Shown piece after piece: positions 8,975 through 17,784 of a stretch of 62,382 bases of DNA. The notes beneath the pieces are model-generated. The model was not told where the DNA came from. It saw only the letters and a list, made by a program, of their open reading frames with translations, and searched no databases. Each line of letters starts with the position of its first letter. Positions within the stretch are counted from its first letter, which is position 1. The DNA is from Pseudomonadota bacterium (GTDB lineage: Bacteria; Pseudomonadota; Gammaproteobacteria; Competibacterales; Competibacteraceae). Location: positions 1 through 62,382 of the forward strand of contig JAUPTV010000129.1 of assembly GCA_030917925.1 (NCBI GenBank), given 5' to 3'. The position numbers and the translations under genes are program-made.

Positions 8975-11824
8975 TCATCCAAGGGGGGAACCCGGAAATC
9001 CGCTGGCCGCTTTCCCGGTCAAGCCCGGCTCCCGCGCCAGCATCTCCCGCAAGGGCGCTAAATCCGGCAAATCCAGCGCCTTACTCAGCGCCTCGTCAAT
9101 GGCCCGCCGCACCGGATCAACATTCAGCTTGGCCAACGCCAGCAACTCCCGGTTGCCGAGCGCGTCGTAAGCCCTGGTCAGACGCCTCACCTGCTTATCG
9201 TTCAACGCCCGCACGTCCAGCACCGGCATCACCGCCCAGGCCGGTTTCTTCATCTTCATCCAGGCCCCTTGAGTGACTACACGGCAGCCGAAGAAAGCCA
9301 GTAGCGACAAGCTGCTATTCAACCAGAGCAGCAGCGTTTTGCGACGCGATGGGGAAACGCCGGTTTTGAACGCCCACCAGGTATTACCCAGGACCGGTTG
9401 ATCGAGACCCACTGCCAGAACGCGATGAGTGTTGGTTCTTGCCCGCTCTACCAGCAGAATATCGGCGGCCATTTTCCAGAGATGGTAGGGATAATCGGCG
9501 TATTCAGCCGTGGCGGACCGGTCGGCGTAACGGGGCGTCGTGCGGGGTTGTAGCCACGCATTCGGATGTTGCCGAAGCGTCCTGACTTTATCCGCTTCGT
9601 GATCCCAGAACGCTGGATGCAGCGTCGGCACATCGTCGTACAGATCGAACGCTTCGTGAATACGTCGTTGGTCCGGGCCAATGCTGCCGAGTTCACTTAG
9701 TGGGCAGAGAGCCACAGCAATGGCCGGTTGCCCCGGCCAACGCATCTGTCCCTGTTGCAGCGCCAGAAACACTTTCGTCAAATCGCTACGGGCAAACAGC
9801 GCCCCATGCCAATTCTCTGCACCGGTCGAAACTGGCAAATGGAACGCTTCGCCGAGAGTGCCCACTGGCGAGCGCAGGATGACCTCGGGCAAGGTTTTCA
9901 GCCGTTCCGCCAGATTAAGGGCTGCATAAACACCGGTGGGATTGCGCCACAGATTGATATACGTCGTGACTTCCGGGGTTTCCAGACCGGTCTGCTTCTT
10001 GCGGGCGATGAACAGCAACTCGGACAAATCGGTATTTTCCGAGAAGTTCGGCCGTTCCGCATCGTGACTGGACACCACGATTTCCAGATGATAGCGGTCG
10101 GCCAGCAACTGCCGGGTTGGCCCCCACGCCTCGCCGGACGCCAGCGCATGAGGCAGCACAAACGCCAGCCGCCCACCGGGTTTCAGCAACTTGTCGGCCA
10201 GCGCCACGAACACCGCGCCTAACCCCGCCGTGATATTGGCCTGAAGCGGTTTAACCCGTTTTTTCAGTTCGGTTTGCATCGCCCCCCGTTCATCAGGCAA
10301 TGATCCAAACAGCAGATTACCGCCCACACTGCGCACAAAAGGCGGATTCATCACGCATAAATCCAGTTCTGGCACCGTGGCGCTGGTCGTTTTGGTTTGG
10401 CCGGCATCGGTGCGGAAGATTTCGGTCTGTGACTGATCCAGCGTGATTTGCGTCCGCACGGTGTCCTTGCCAATGAAGTCCAGACTGCCCAGGCGGGACG
10501 TGTTGCCGTCGATCCCCATGGGCATGACGTACAGATTCATCCGGGTAAAGGCAATTTCCGGGGCCAGCAAAGCCAGGGTAGACGCCGTTAAATGGACCGC
10601 CGTTGGCAACACATCGAAACCATGCAGCACCGTTTCCATCAGCGTCTGATGCAGCACATTTAAATCGGCTGGCCCGACCTGCCGCCCGCTGTTGGCCCGC
10701 GCCAGAATATAGTTGTCGGTCAACGCCTGCGCCGCCGCCATGAGCAAGGTTCCCGTGCCACACGCCAAATCTGCGACCTTGAACTCGGCCAATTGCGCCG
10801 GATCGCCAAAGTCCTGCGGCCAGGACCGACTGAACGCTAATTTGAGCAGCAACGTCGCCGCCGGTACTGACGTGTAGAACGTCCCCAGGTACTTGGCCTG
10901 ATGCAGCAACCAGTGATAAATCCGCCCCATCAAGTCATGCCGTAACGCCGCTTGCTGCCGACAAATCGCTTGGGCTTCGGCTAGCAACCTCTGAAACGCC
11001 GTCACCGTCCCCCGACTGGCCGGTAATTCCGCCAAGACCCGTTCGCCTAACTGAAACACCGAGATGTAGTTGATATGCTCCCAAATCCAGCGCCAATGCC
11101 GACTGGCGGATTCCACGACATCGGTTTGCCGCGCCAGCTTGCCCAATGGGTCAACCTGGCCATGGGTGAGCGCCAACTGTTCCTGAAAAATCAGCGCGTT
11201 GGCCAGCACCAGCGCCGCCACTTTCGCGGCAGTCACCCGCCGCCCTTCGGCTTTATCGGCGGTTTCACCCTTCGGGGCGGGCATCCCCAGCAGATCGGAC
11301 AAGCGATCACAAGCGCCGGTCTGCCCGATCCAGATCAAGGACACGCCGGTTAATTGCGCCAACAGGGATTCCGCAATCCTGGCCACCAAATCGTCCTCGG
11401 CCATACTTTCCTGAGCGCGGCGCAGCGCATCCATCAAGGCGGCAGGCGTTCCCTCAAACCATACGGCGGTGTCATCGCTTTCCGTAATAATGCAGTACGC
11501 CACCGCTGCCTGGTCCAGACTCTCCAGCAATTCCGTCGTCGGCGTCTGGCGCAGCGGTTCCGGATACACCACCGCCGCCGCAATATTGGCGATGCCGCGC
11601 CGGACCCGGCCCCGTGCATCCGCCAGCACGGCCTCCCGCGCCTGCGGGTGATCGGCGAACTTGCCCTCGATAATGACGCGCAACCCCTGCCAATGGAACA
11701 AGACATCCGGGCGTTCGCGGCCCCTGGCCTGAATGGTTTCGGCATCCGCCTTGATACCGTAGCGGAACAGCAGAATGGCCAGTTGCGTATTGAGGGTTTC
11801 TTCCCGGTGGCGGTAGGTGGTCAT
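8975..11824 (-). CDS. N6-adenine DNA methyltransferase with N-terminal PD-(D/E)xK-like region (type IIG-like restriction-modification protein)
   Basis: A 949-residue single polypeptide. Near the N-terminus P39-D40 followed by E53-G-K55 matches the PD...ExK nuclease pattern. A helical linker leads to GTFYTS (about 314-319), methyltransferase motif I ADLACGTGT (351-359) and motif IV NPPF (493-496), which identify an adenine-N6 methylase. The C-terminal ~350 residues would be the target-recognition region. This nuclease-methylase-recognition order is that of type IIG/IIL enzymes such as MmeI, so it may both cut and protect DNA. No separate R or S subunit is nearby. Its start overlaps a 36-codon upstream ORF by ATGA. 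Nuclease activity is inferred from three residues only. Confidence 0.8.
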   Translation of the reverse strand: MTTYRHREETLNTQLAILLFRYGIKADAETIQARGRERPDVLFHWQGLRVIIEGKFADHPQAREAVLADARGRVRRGIANIAAAVVYPEPLRQTPTTELLESLDQAAVAYCIITESDDTAVWFEGTPAALMDALRRAQESMAEDDLVARIAESLLAQLTGVSLIWIGQTGACDRLSDLLGMPAPKGETADKAEGRRVTAAKVAALVLANALIFQEQLALTHGQVDPLGKLARQTDVVESASRHWRWIWEHINYISVFQLGERVLAELPASRGTVTAFQRLLAEAQAICRQQAALRHDLMGRIYHWLLHQAKYLGTFYTSVPAATLLLKLAFSRSWPQDFGDPAQLAEFKVADLACGTGTLLMAAAQALTDNYILARANSGRQVGPADLNVLHQTLMETVLHGFDVLPTAVHLTASTLALLAPEIAFTRMNLYVMPMGIDGNTSRLGSLDFIGKDTVRTQITLDQSQTEIFRTDAGQTKTTSATVPELDLCVMNPPFVRSVGGNLLFGSLPDERGAMQTELKKRVKPLQANITAGLGAVFVALADKLLKPGGRLAFVLPHALASGEAWGPTRQLLADRYHLEIVVSSHDAERPNFSENTDLSELLFIARKKQTGLETPEVTTYINLWRNPTGVYAALNLAERLKTLPEVILRSPVGTLGEAFHLPVSTGAENWHGALFARSDLTKVFLALQQGQMRWPGQPAIAVALCPLSELGSIGPDQRRIHEAFDLYDDVPTLHPAFWDHEADKVRTLRQHPNAWLQPRTTPRYADRSATAEYADYPYHLWKMAADILLVERARTNTHRVLAVGLDQPVLGNTWWAFKTGVSPSRRKTLLLWLNSSLSLLAFFGCRVVTQGAWMKMKKPAWAVMPVLDVRALNDKQVRRLTRAYDALGNRELLALAKLNVDPVRRAIDEALSKALDLPDLAPLREMLAREPGLTGKAASGFPGSPLG

Positions 11825-11931
11825 AGCAGAGCCAGTTGTTCGTAGTGTTGTTGGGTTTCCATTTGCGGCTCATCGCTGAGTAGTTCGCGGGTATCCGGCA
11901 TTTGTTGAGCCAGTTGTTGCGCCATCACCAT
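11821..11931 (-). CDS. 36-codon ORF translationally coupled to the methyltransferase
   Basis: A 36-residue ORF, starting MVMAQQLAQQMPDTREL, rich in Gln and Glu. GGAGGG precedes ATG 11931 at good spacing, and its TGA overlaps the methyltransferase ATG (ATGA at 11821-11824). It continues in the same frame after the stop of the TauE/SafE-type gene, with no further stop between, so read-through would fuse the two. It could be a leader peptide, a small partner protein, or the tail of a decayed gene. No family recognised. Confidence 0.5.
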   Translation of the reverse strand: MVMAQQLAQQMPDTRELLSDEPQMETQQHYEQLALL

Positions 11932-11973
11932 ATCGTCAACCCTCCAGAAGGACGCCGGATCAGCGTCCGTTAC

Positions 11974-12669
11974 TTAAATCGCTATCACCGCCAAACCGAT
12001 CTCATAAATTCCGAACAGCAAGACCAACGCGCCTGCGGCAGTCCGCACTCCGGGACGGCGCACGAATCCGGCTAATGTGGCCGCTACGGTTCCCATGGCC
12101 AGCAAGGTGGGCAAGGTTCCCAGCCCAAAGGCGAGCATCAACAATCCCCCTTCCAGCGCCCCGCCCGCGCCGACGGCCCAGACCAGTACGCTATAGACCA
12201 GCCCGCAGGGCAACCAGCCCCACACCAGCCCCATACCCAGCGCCTGAAGCGGCGTGCGCACCGGCAATAACCGTCGCCCCAGCGGCTCGATCTGTCGCCA
12301 GAGAACGCCGCCGGCCCGTTCAACCCGGCTCAACAGCCCCGGCCATCCGGCTAAATAGAGACCGAGCAGAATCATGAACAGTCCGGCCATGATCTGTAAT
12401 CCGAGTTGCGCGTAACGTACCGATAGGAGATGCGCCGCCCACGCCCCAACCCCACCCGCCAGCATTCCGGCGACCACATAACTGGCGATTCGCCCCAGGT
12501 TATAAGCCAGCAGGAATGGCAGACGGGTTCGCCACAACGATCCCGGCCCTATTGCCGTCGGCAACCCCAGCGTCAACGCGCCGACGATGCCGCCGCACAT
12601 GCCCAGGCAATGGACGCCGCCGGTCAATCCAATCAGGAACGCGGCAGGGTATAAAAGATCAGGGGTCAC
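11974..12669 (-). CDS. Sulfite exporter TauE/SafE-type (DsbD_2) membrane protein
   Basis: A 231-residue polytopic inner-membrane protein with about six hydrophobic helices. The Cys-bearing motif HCLGMCGGIVGA near the N-terminus and WGWLPCGLVYSVL in the middle identify the DsbD_2/TauE-SafE group. Members often sit beside cytochrome oxidase maturation genes and are linked to metal or thiol transport; no such genes are here. It lies 10 bp downstream of purU on the same strand, suggesting co-transcription. Substrate unknown. Confidence 0.82.
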   Translation of the reverse strand: MTPDLLYPAAFLIGLTGGVHCLGMCGGIVGALTLGLPTAIGPGSLWRTRLPFLLAYNLGRIASYVVAGMLAGGVGAWAAHLLSVRYAQLGLQIMAGLFMILLGLYLAGWPGLLSRVERAGGVLWRQIEPLGRRLLPVRTPLQALGMGLVWGWLPCGLVYSVLVWAVGAGGALEGGLLMLAFGLGTLPTLLAMGTVAATLAGFVRRPGVRTAAGALVLLFGIYEIGLAVIAI

Positions 12670-12679
12670 GCCGCTGCTC

Positions 12680-13531
12680 CTACCGCAACACTACGGTCTT
12701 GCCGCCGTTCCGAAAGACCCGACGCTCTAGGTAGTAATGCAGGGCGCGAGCCAGCACGATGTTTTCAATATCACGGCCCACTGCCGCCAGATGTTCCGGG
12801 GTATGCGCATGATCCACCCGCTCGACTTCCTGCTCGATGATTGGCCCCTCATCCAGATTAGCGGTGACGAAATGCGCTGTTGCGCCAATCAACTTGACCC
12901 CCCGGTTATACGCCTGATGGTACGGTTTGGCGCCCTTGAACCCCGGCAGGAAGGAGTGGTGAATATTGATCGCCCGTCCGGCCAGCGCCTGGCATAACTC
13001 CGGGGACAGAATCTGCATATAGCGGGCGAGAATTACCAGTTCCGTGCGGGTTTGCTCCACCAGATTCAGAACTTGCTGCTCCTGCGCGAACTTCGTGTCC
13101 GGGGTCACCGGCAAATAGTGATAGGGAATCGTGTGCCATTCCGCCAGATGCGCCAACTCCTGGTGGTTCGACACAATCGCAGTAATGTCCATGGGCAACG
13201 CGCCGGTGCGATGCCGGTACAGCAGATCATTCAGACAGTGGTCGGCTTTGGAGACCAGAATCATGACGCGCGGCCGCCGACGTGGATCGTAAAGCCGCCA
13301 GTCCATGGCAAATTCCTGCCCCAGTGGCGTGAAATGCTCCAGCAGTTCCGGCTCGGTCGCCTCGTCGAGATCGAACTCCAGCCGCATGAAAAACCGGTTG
13401 TATTCGGTATCGCTGAACTGGTCGGATTCAATGATGTTGGCGCGATGGGCGGCTAGAATGCCGGATACGGCGGCGACAATGCCGACCCGATCCGGGCAGG
13501 CGATGGTTAAAACATAGCGAAAAGGTTGCAT
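12680..13531 (-). CDS. purU: Formyltetrahydrofolate deformylase
   Basis: A 283-residue enzyme hydrolysing 10-formyl-THF to THF and formate, balancing the one-carbon pool. An N-terminal ACT domain (residues 1-80, LTIACPDRVGIVAAVSGILA) senses methionine/glycine in the E. coli enzyme. The C-terminal formyltransferase domain shows NIHHSFLPGFKGAKPYHQA and GATAHFVTANLDEGPII, with the conserved catalytic Asn/His/Asp. Full length. Transcribed toward the TauE/SafE-like gene, 57 bp after the patatin gene. Confidence 0.96.
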   Translation of the reverse strand: MQPFRYVLTIACPDRVGIVAAVSGILAAHRANIIESDQFSDTEYNRFFMRLEFDLDEATEPELLEHFTPLGQEFAMDWRLYDPRRRPRVMILVSKADHCLNDLLYRHRTGALPMDITAIVSNHQELAHLAEWHTIPYHYLPVTPDTKFAQEQQVLNLVEQTRTELVILARYMQILSPELCQALAGRAINIHHSFLPGFKGAKPYHQAYNRGVKLIGATAHFVTANLDEGPIIEQEVERVDHAHTPEHLAAVGRDIENIVLARALHYYLERRVFRNGGKTVVLR

Positions 13532-13588
13532 GAAGAACGTCTTGGGTAGTGGTGAAAAGGGCGCATTGTAGGCGAAAGCGCTGGGCGT

Positions 13589-14521
13589 TTACCCGTCAGC
13601 ATCGGGCAAATCCAGCACCTCCCGCAGCAAAGGCAGATGTCGCCGCACACAGTCCATCCCGGCGGTAATCGCCTCCGCCGCGTGATCGAAGTCCATCAGC
13701 CCCAGATGCGCCAAGCGCGGAGCCAGTACCACATCCGGCGGGTCGCCGGCCATCCGCGCTCGGGTAATGCGATCCTGCATGATATGAATAGAACCGGCCA
13801 TCACATCGAACAGGCCGGGCGGCTCATCGTCTTCCCCGGATTCGGCTTCCAGCGCGGGGGCCGCCATACCCGCGTGATTCCCGGACAGGGTCTGCCAACC
13901 GGTAATTAAACGCCCCAGCAGCGGATTCTTCACCAGGCGACGCGACGGCCGCCCACTGAAATGCCGACCGATAATATCGCCATTGAGATTCACCGCAATC
14001 ACGCGATCCGCGCCCAGCGCCCGGCACAGCGACACCGGCAACGGGTCCACCAATCCACCATCCACCAGCCAGCGGCCCTGATGACGCACTGGACTGAACA
14101 AACCGGGCAACGCGATGGAGGCGCGCACCGCCGCCAGCAGCGAGCCTTGCTGAAACCAGACTTCGCGGCCGGTATGCAGATCGGTGGCGACTGCGCCGAA
14201 TGGCTTGAGCAACGTCTCAATCGGCGCATCCTCCACCCGTTCGCGGAAGGCGTGCATTAACCGCTCGCCTTCGACGCCGCCGATCCGCAAATCCATGTAG
14301 CGAATGATCTCCCACCAGTCGATCCCGGTGACCCACGTTTCCAGCAGGTCCAGCCGGTCACTGGCGTAAGCGGCCCCCACCAGTGCGCCAATTGACGTAC
14401 CGGACACCACATCCGGCACAATCCCCGCCTGTTCCAGCGCCCGCAGGATGCCGATATGCGCCCAGCCCCGCGCCGAGCCACTGCCCAGCGCAATACCGAG
14501 ACGGGCGGAATTCACGCGCAT
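13589..14521 (-). CDS. Patatin-like phospholipase (RssA/NTE-type)
   Basis: A 310-residue serine lipid hydrolase. The oxyanion motif GSGSARGWAHIG (13-24), nucleophile elbow GTSIG (Ser43) and catalytic Asp in VDGGLVDPLPV (Asp154) are intact, so it should be active on phospholipid or lysophospholipid acyl esters. AAGGAG precedes the ATG. Its start overlaps the end of the giant helical-repeat gene by 10 bp, placing it third in a SWIM / helical-repeat / patatin operon. RssA-like proteins are widespread housekeeping genes, but patatin enzymes also act as membrane-damaging effectors in some defence systems. Confidence 0.9.
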   Translation of the reverse strand: MRVNSARLGIALGSGSARGWAHIGILRALEQAGIVPDVVSGTSIGALVGAAYASDRLDLLETWVTGIDWWEIIRYMDLRIGGVEGERLMHAFRERVEDAPIETLLKPFGAVATDLHTGREVWFQQGSLLAAVRASIALPGLFSPVRHQGRWLVDGGLVDPLPVSLCRALGADRVIAVNLNGDIIGRHFSGRPSRRLVKNPLLGRLITGWQTLSGNHAGMAAPALEAESGEDDEPPGLFDVMAGSIHIMQDRITRARMAGDPPDVVLAPRLAHLGLMDFDHAAEAITAGMDCVRRHLPLLREVLDLPDADG

Positions 14522-17500
14522 GGTGATTCTCCTTGCTGAAAAGTTTCGGTCATCGTCAACGCCAACGCCTCAAGCCAGGCCGGGGATGGATCGGCGCGGC
14601 AGGGTCGAGCCAATAGCGCACTGGCCTTGTCGCGGGCCACGGATTTTTTCCCGGCCGCCAGCATTTCCAGCACGCTCCGCACCGCCGGGTTCTCCACGCC
14701 GCGTTGGGTATCTTCCAGAATCGCTGCCCAGCGATCCAGAATCAGCGACAGCTTACGCCCGGGAAATTCCGCAATGTTCCCTTCCAGGGTCTGCTCCAGC
14801 GCCAGCAGCACGGTCGCCTGACCCAGCCTGCCGGTCGCGCTCAACGACGCCAGCGCCTGCTCCAGATGGCCAAAGCCCTGACCGGTTTCCCGGATCAAGT
14901 CCGCCAGAGTAGCCGCGCCATCGACCGGGGTCAGGCGGCCATCGTTGAGCCATTGCGCCAGCAAATCCACGCATCCTTCCCGTAGCGTCGCGTGAGGAAG
15001 GGCTAAACCGTGCGCGGTTTGACGCCAGTCAGCGGCAATATCTACCTGCGGCAACCGACCCTGCGCCAACAAGTTCAGCGTCAACTCCCGGTTGTAATCG
15101 TCCTTGCGACCCAGGCGGCATCGCCCCGCTTCGAACAGGCGCTGAGCCAGCGGCGGGAATTGATACACCAAGTCATCAACCCGGCCGGCGATCACGAACT
15201 GATGGGGATGGGCCAGCAAATAAGGCCACAAAAACGGATAGGGGGTGTCCTGGACATAACTGAGACCCGAAACCGCCGTATGTGCGACATTAGCCAAGGT
15301 TTCGGTGACGGGACGGGGCGCAAACAACAGGTCAGCGAAGGGCGACGCTTCAGTACCGGACTGCTGGAACAGGCGGGTCAACCAGCCAGCGCGGGGCGCA
15401 AGCCGTTCCGCCAGCAGCGCCGATGAACCAATGCCGGCATCGCCCAGCCCAAACCGGCAACGCAGCGCGGCGTGGAACAGCCGGAACGCGGTATTTTCCG
15501 GGGTATCCGGGGTTTGGTGGAGCACCTTGGTACGGAACGTTTCTACCAGACCCTCGCCAAAATGGGTCATCTGGAAGAGGCGCTCGGTGGGTGGACGATG
15601 GGCGAAACGCGCCATAAACCACGCAAGGGACGACATGGCCCGCTCATCCGGAGCCAGCGCCAGCGCCACCGCCTCGTCCAGTACATCGTTGCCACTCTCC
15701 ACCCATTTTGCCAACCGCGACCAGGCGGCGGCGCGTAAATCGGGCAGGTTCGGCAGACGATATAGCGCCGCGCCTAGTTCGTCAGGATCAAGCAGCGGGC
15801 GTGACAAACGCGCCAGGCGTTCAGCAAAAACCAACGGCGTCAGCCAGCCGGCCGCGTGGGTGGGAACGGACAGCAGCCCGTCATGCCCGGCGGCGCGCAA
15901 GGCCAGAACATGCTTCAACCGGCGTTGCCAGGCCAGGCTGAACTGAAAATTGAACACCGGTTCGCCCCGGCTGCCTTTGGGAAGCTCGGGCAAGCGGCCG
16001 GTTTGCCAGACATGAGCCAACACCAGCCCGGTCAGTTCTCCGCCCTTCCCGAAACCGGCGCCGTCATTCGAGACTTGTCGCCAATCATCGAGCCGATTCA
16101 GCAACGGCGTCAGAATGGCGCGAACTCGTTCAGATTCCGCTGATGTGGAGAAGCGCAGTATGCCATCGCAAATCCGCTCGTAATCGGCCAGGCTGAAAAT
16201 GCGGCGCTGGGTCTGGGTCAAATCCGTGGCCAACGCTTCCGGCGTTTCATGCCGGGCGAAATTCGCAGGCCCTTGTGCGGAAGTCTGATCCGCCGCCATG
16301 GGTTCGAGAGGCGGACATTCGCCGGTCGCCAGATAACCGTCCAGAACGGCCAGACGCCGACGCCATAGTTCATCGCCGGATCGCTGTTTCAGCCCCGCGA
16401 CGTGTTCGCGCAACCCGGTTTGAATATCGGGTAACGCAGCGTCCGGAATGATCGGCGCTTCTTCCCGACCCCCGACCAAGTGCGCTACCAAGTTCTGTTC
16501 TCCCACCGGCAGCGCCAGTGCCGCGTCCCGCAAGCGTTCCAGCGCCTCTGCGTCAAAACTGGATAAAGGCAGCGTGCCCATCCAGCGCAACAGCTTATTG
16601 CGCAACGCGGCATGAGGACTGCCCAATCCGGCAATCGCAGCGTTCAGAACCGATCCGGTTAACGCGGGATGAAGCTTGAGCAATTTCTTGAGCAGTCGCA
16701 GCGCCGCTTGGGCAAGCGCCTGTACCGGATGGCGCAGGAGATAGCCCAAAGCGTCGCTTAACTCAGCGGCGCGGGCCGCATCGTTCAGCGCGTACTGCTC
16801 GACGGTAGCCAGCGCCAACTTGCTGACCGCTGGTGCTGGCGCGTTGAGCAGGCTGATGAACGCATCAAGCTGTTCGCGCATTTCGGTATCACTCAACGCC
16901 AGTCGCTGCTGAAACTCGATCCAGATTTTAGCGAGGCCGGGGCGCAACGGGCCTTGCAGCTTGCGCAAGGTCAGCGCGACCACATCGGAACGCATCAGGC
17001 GACCCTTCGCCATGTCGGCCAACAGCGCGTCGACAATAGTAGGGTCCATCAGCGGCTCGAAACTGGCGACATCGCCGGATGGCGGTTCGTATTCCAGACC
17101 CGCCAGAATCATCTCAGCATCGTAACCGTCCAGCTTCCGATTGAGAAAGCCATCCTGGCGCATGGCCCGACCCAGATACGGTGCCAGCGCCGCCGCCCAG
17201 TCAGGATGACGTTGCCGGGCTTCCCGCATCAGCGCCGCCACCCCCTGCCCCCCGCCGACAAAACGCAGACGGGTTTCCAGGTCGGTAAACACCTGAACCA
17301 GTGCGTCCTGCACCCAGGGTTCCGGGCGATCCAGCAAGACTTGACCTGCCTGCACAAAGAACCGGGATGGCCATACCGGATAGCGCTCACTGTGCCGGAA
17401 CACGTCCACGACGCCGCTCTTGCCCGCCAGTCCGGCCTGCAAGAGTTGCAGACGGCTGTAGAACTCCATCAACTGGTTGTAGAACAGTTGCCGCATCCAC

Positions 17501-17784
17501 TCGGTGTTATTGAGTGCGCCGGGCGCGGCCAGGGTAGCGGCCCGCTCCCGCAGAAATGCCGCTGGATCTTCCTGAATAGCACGATAGAGTTCGGACAGGC
17601 CAACGCCCTTCGCCTCGGCCTGGAACCGGCAGGCGCGTTTGAGGACTTTCAGCAAGTCCCTGAATTCGCCAAACAGCGCCCGACGCTGTTCCGCCGTCAG
17701 GGATTGCAATCGGCCGCCCAGCCGGCGCCGGTCGCCCTGGAACAATTCCCGCAGCAGAGTGGAAAAATCCGCGCCCGTACTCAT
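14512..17784 (-). CDS. Large alpha-helical repeat protein (DUF6493/YehM-like), partner of SWIM protein
   Basis: A 1090-residue soluble protein with no recognisable catalytic motif. Residues about 240-450 read as HEAT-like helical repeats (for example VEQYALNDAARAAELSDALG and LLRHPVQALAQAALRLLKK). No signal peptide or membrane segment. It overlaps the SWIM gene by 4 bp (ATGA) and the patatin gene by 10 bp. Large proteins of this sort beside SWIM zinc-finger genes are known (E. coli yehM/yehQ; actinobacterial DUF6493), usually with a MoxR AAA ATPase and a VWA protein, which are absent here. Family assignment is from context and general look. Confidence 0.7.
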   Translation of the reverse strand: MSTGADFSTLLRELFQGDRRRLGGRLQSLTAEQRRALFGEFRDLLKVLKRACRFQAEAKGVGLSELYRAIQEDPAAFLRERAATLAAPGALNNTEWMRQLFYNQLMEFYSRLQLLQAGLAGKSGVVDVFRHSERYPVWPSRFFVQAGQVLLDRPEPWVQDALVQVFTDLETRLRFVGGGQGVAALMREARQRHPDWAAALAPYLGRAMRQDGFLNRKLDGYDAEMILAGLEYEPPSGDVASFEPLMDPTIVDALLADMAKGRLMRSDVVALTLRKLQGPLRPGLAKIWIEFQQRLALSDTEMREQLDAFISLLNAPAPAVSKLALATVEQYALNDAARAAELSDALGYLLRHPVQALAQAALRLLKKLLKLHPALTGSVLNAAIAGLGSPHAALRNKLLRWMGTLPLSSFDAEALERLRDAALALPVGEQNLVAHLVGGREEAPIIPDAALPDIQTGLREHVAGLKQRSGDELWRRRLAVLDGYLATGECPPLEPMAADQTSAQGPANFARHETPEALATDLTQTQRRIFSLADYERICDGILRFSTSAESERVRAILTPLLNRLDDWRQVSNDGAGFGKGGELTGLVLAHVWQTGRLPELPKGSRGEPVFNFQFSLAWQRRLKHVLALRAAGHDGLLSVPTHAAGWLTPLVFAERLARLSRPLLDPDELGAALYRLPNLPDLRAAAWSRLAKWVESGNDVLDEAVALALAPDERAMSSLAWFMARFAHRPPTERLFQMTHFGEGLVETFRTKVLHQTPDTPENTAFRLFHAALRCRFGLGDAGIGSSALLAERLAPRAGWLTRLFQQSGTEASPFADLLFAPRPVTETLANVAHTAVSGLSYVQDTPYPFLWPYLLAHPHQFVIAGRVDDLVYQFPPLAQRLFEAGRCRLGRKDDYNRELTLNLLAQGRLPQVDIAADWRQTAHGLALPHATLREGCVDLLAQWLNDGRLTPVDGAATLADLIRETGQGFGHLEQALASLSATGRLGQATVLLALEQTLEGNIAEFPGRKLSLILDRWAAILEDTQRGVENPAVRSVLEMLAAGKKSVARDKASALLARPCRADPSPAWLEALALTMTETFQQGESPCA

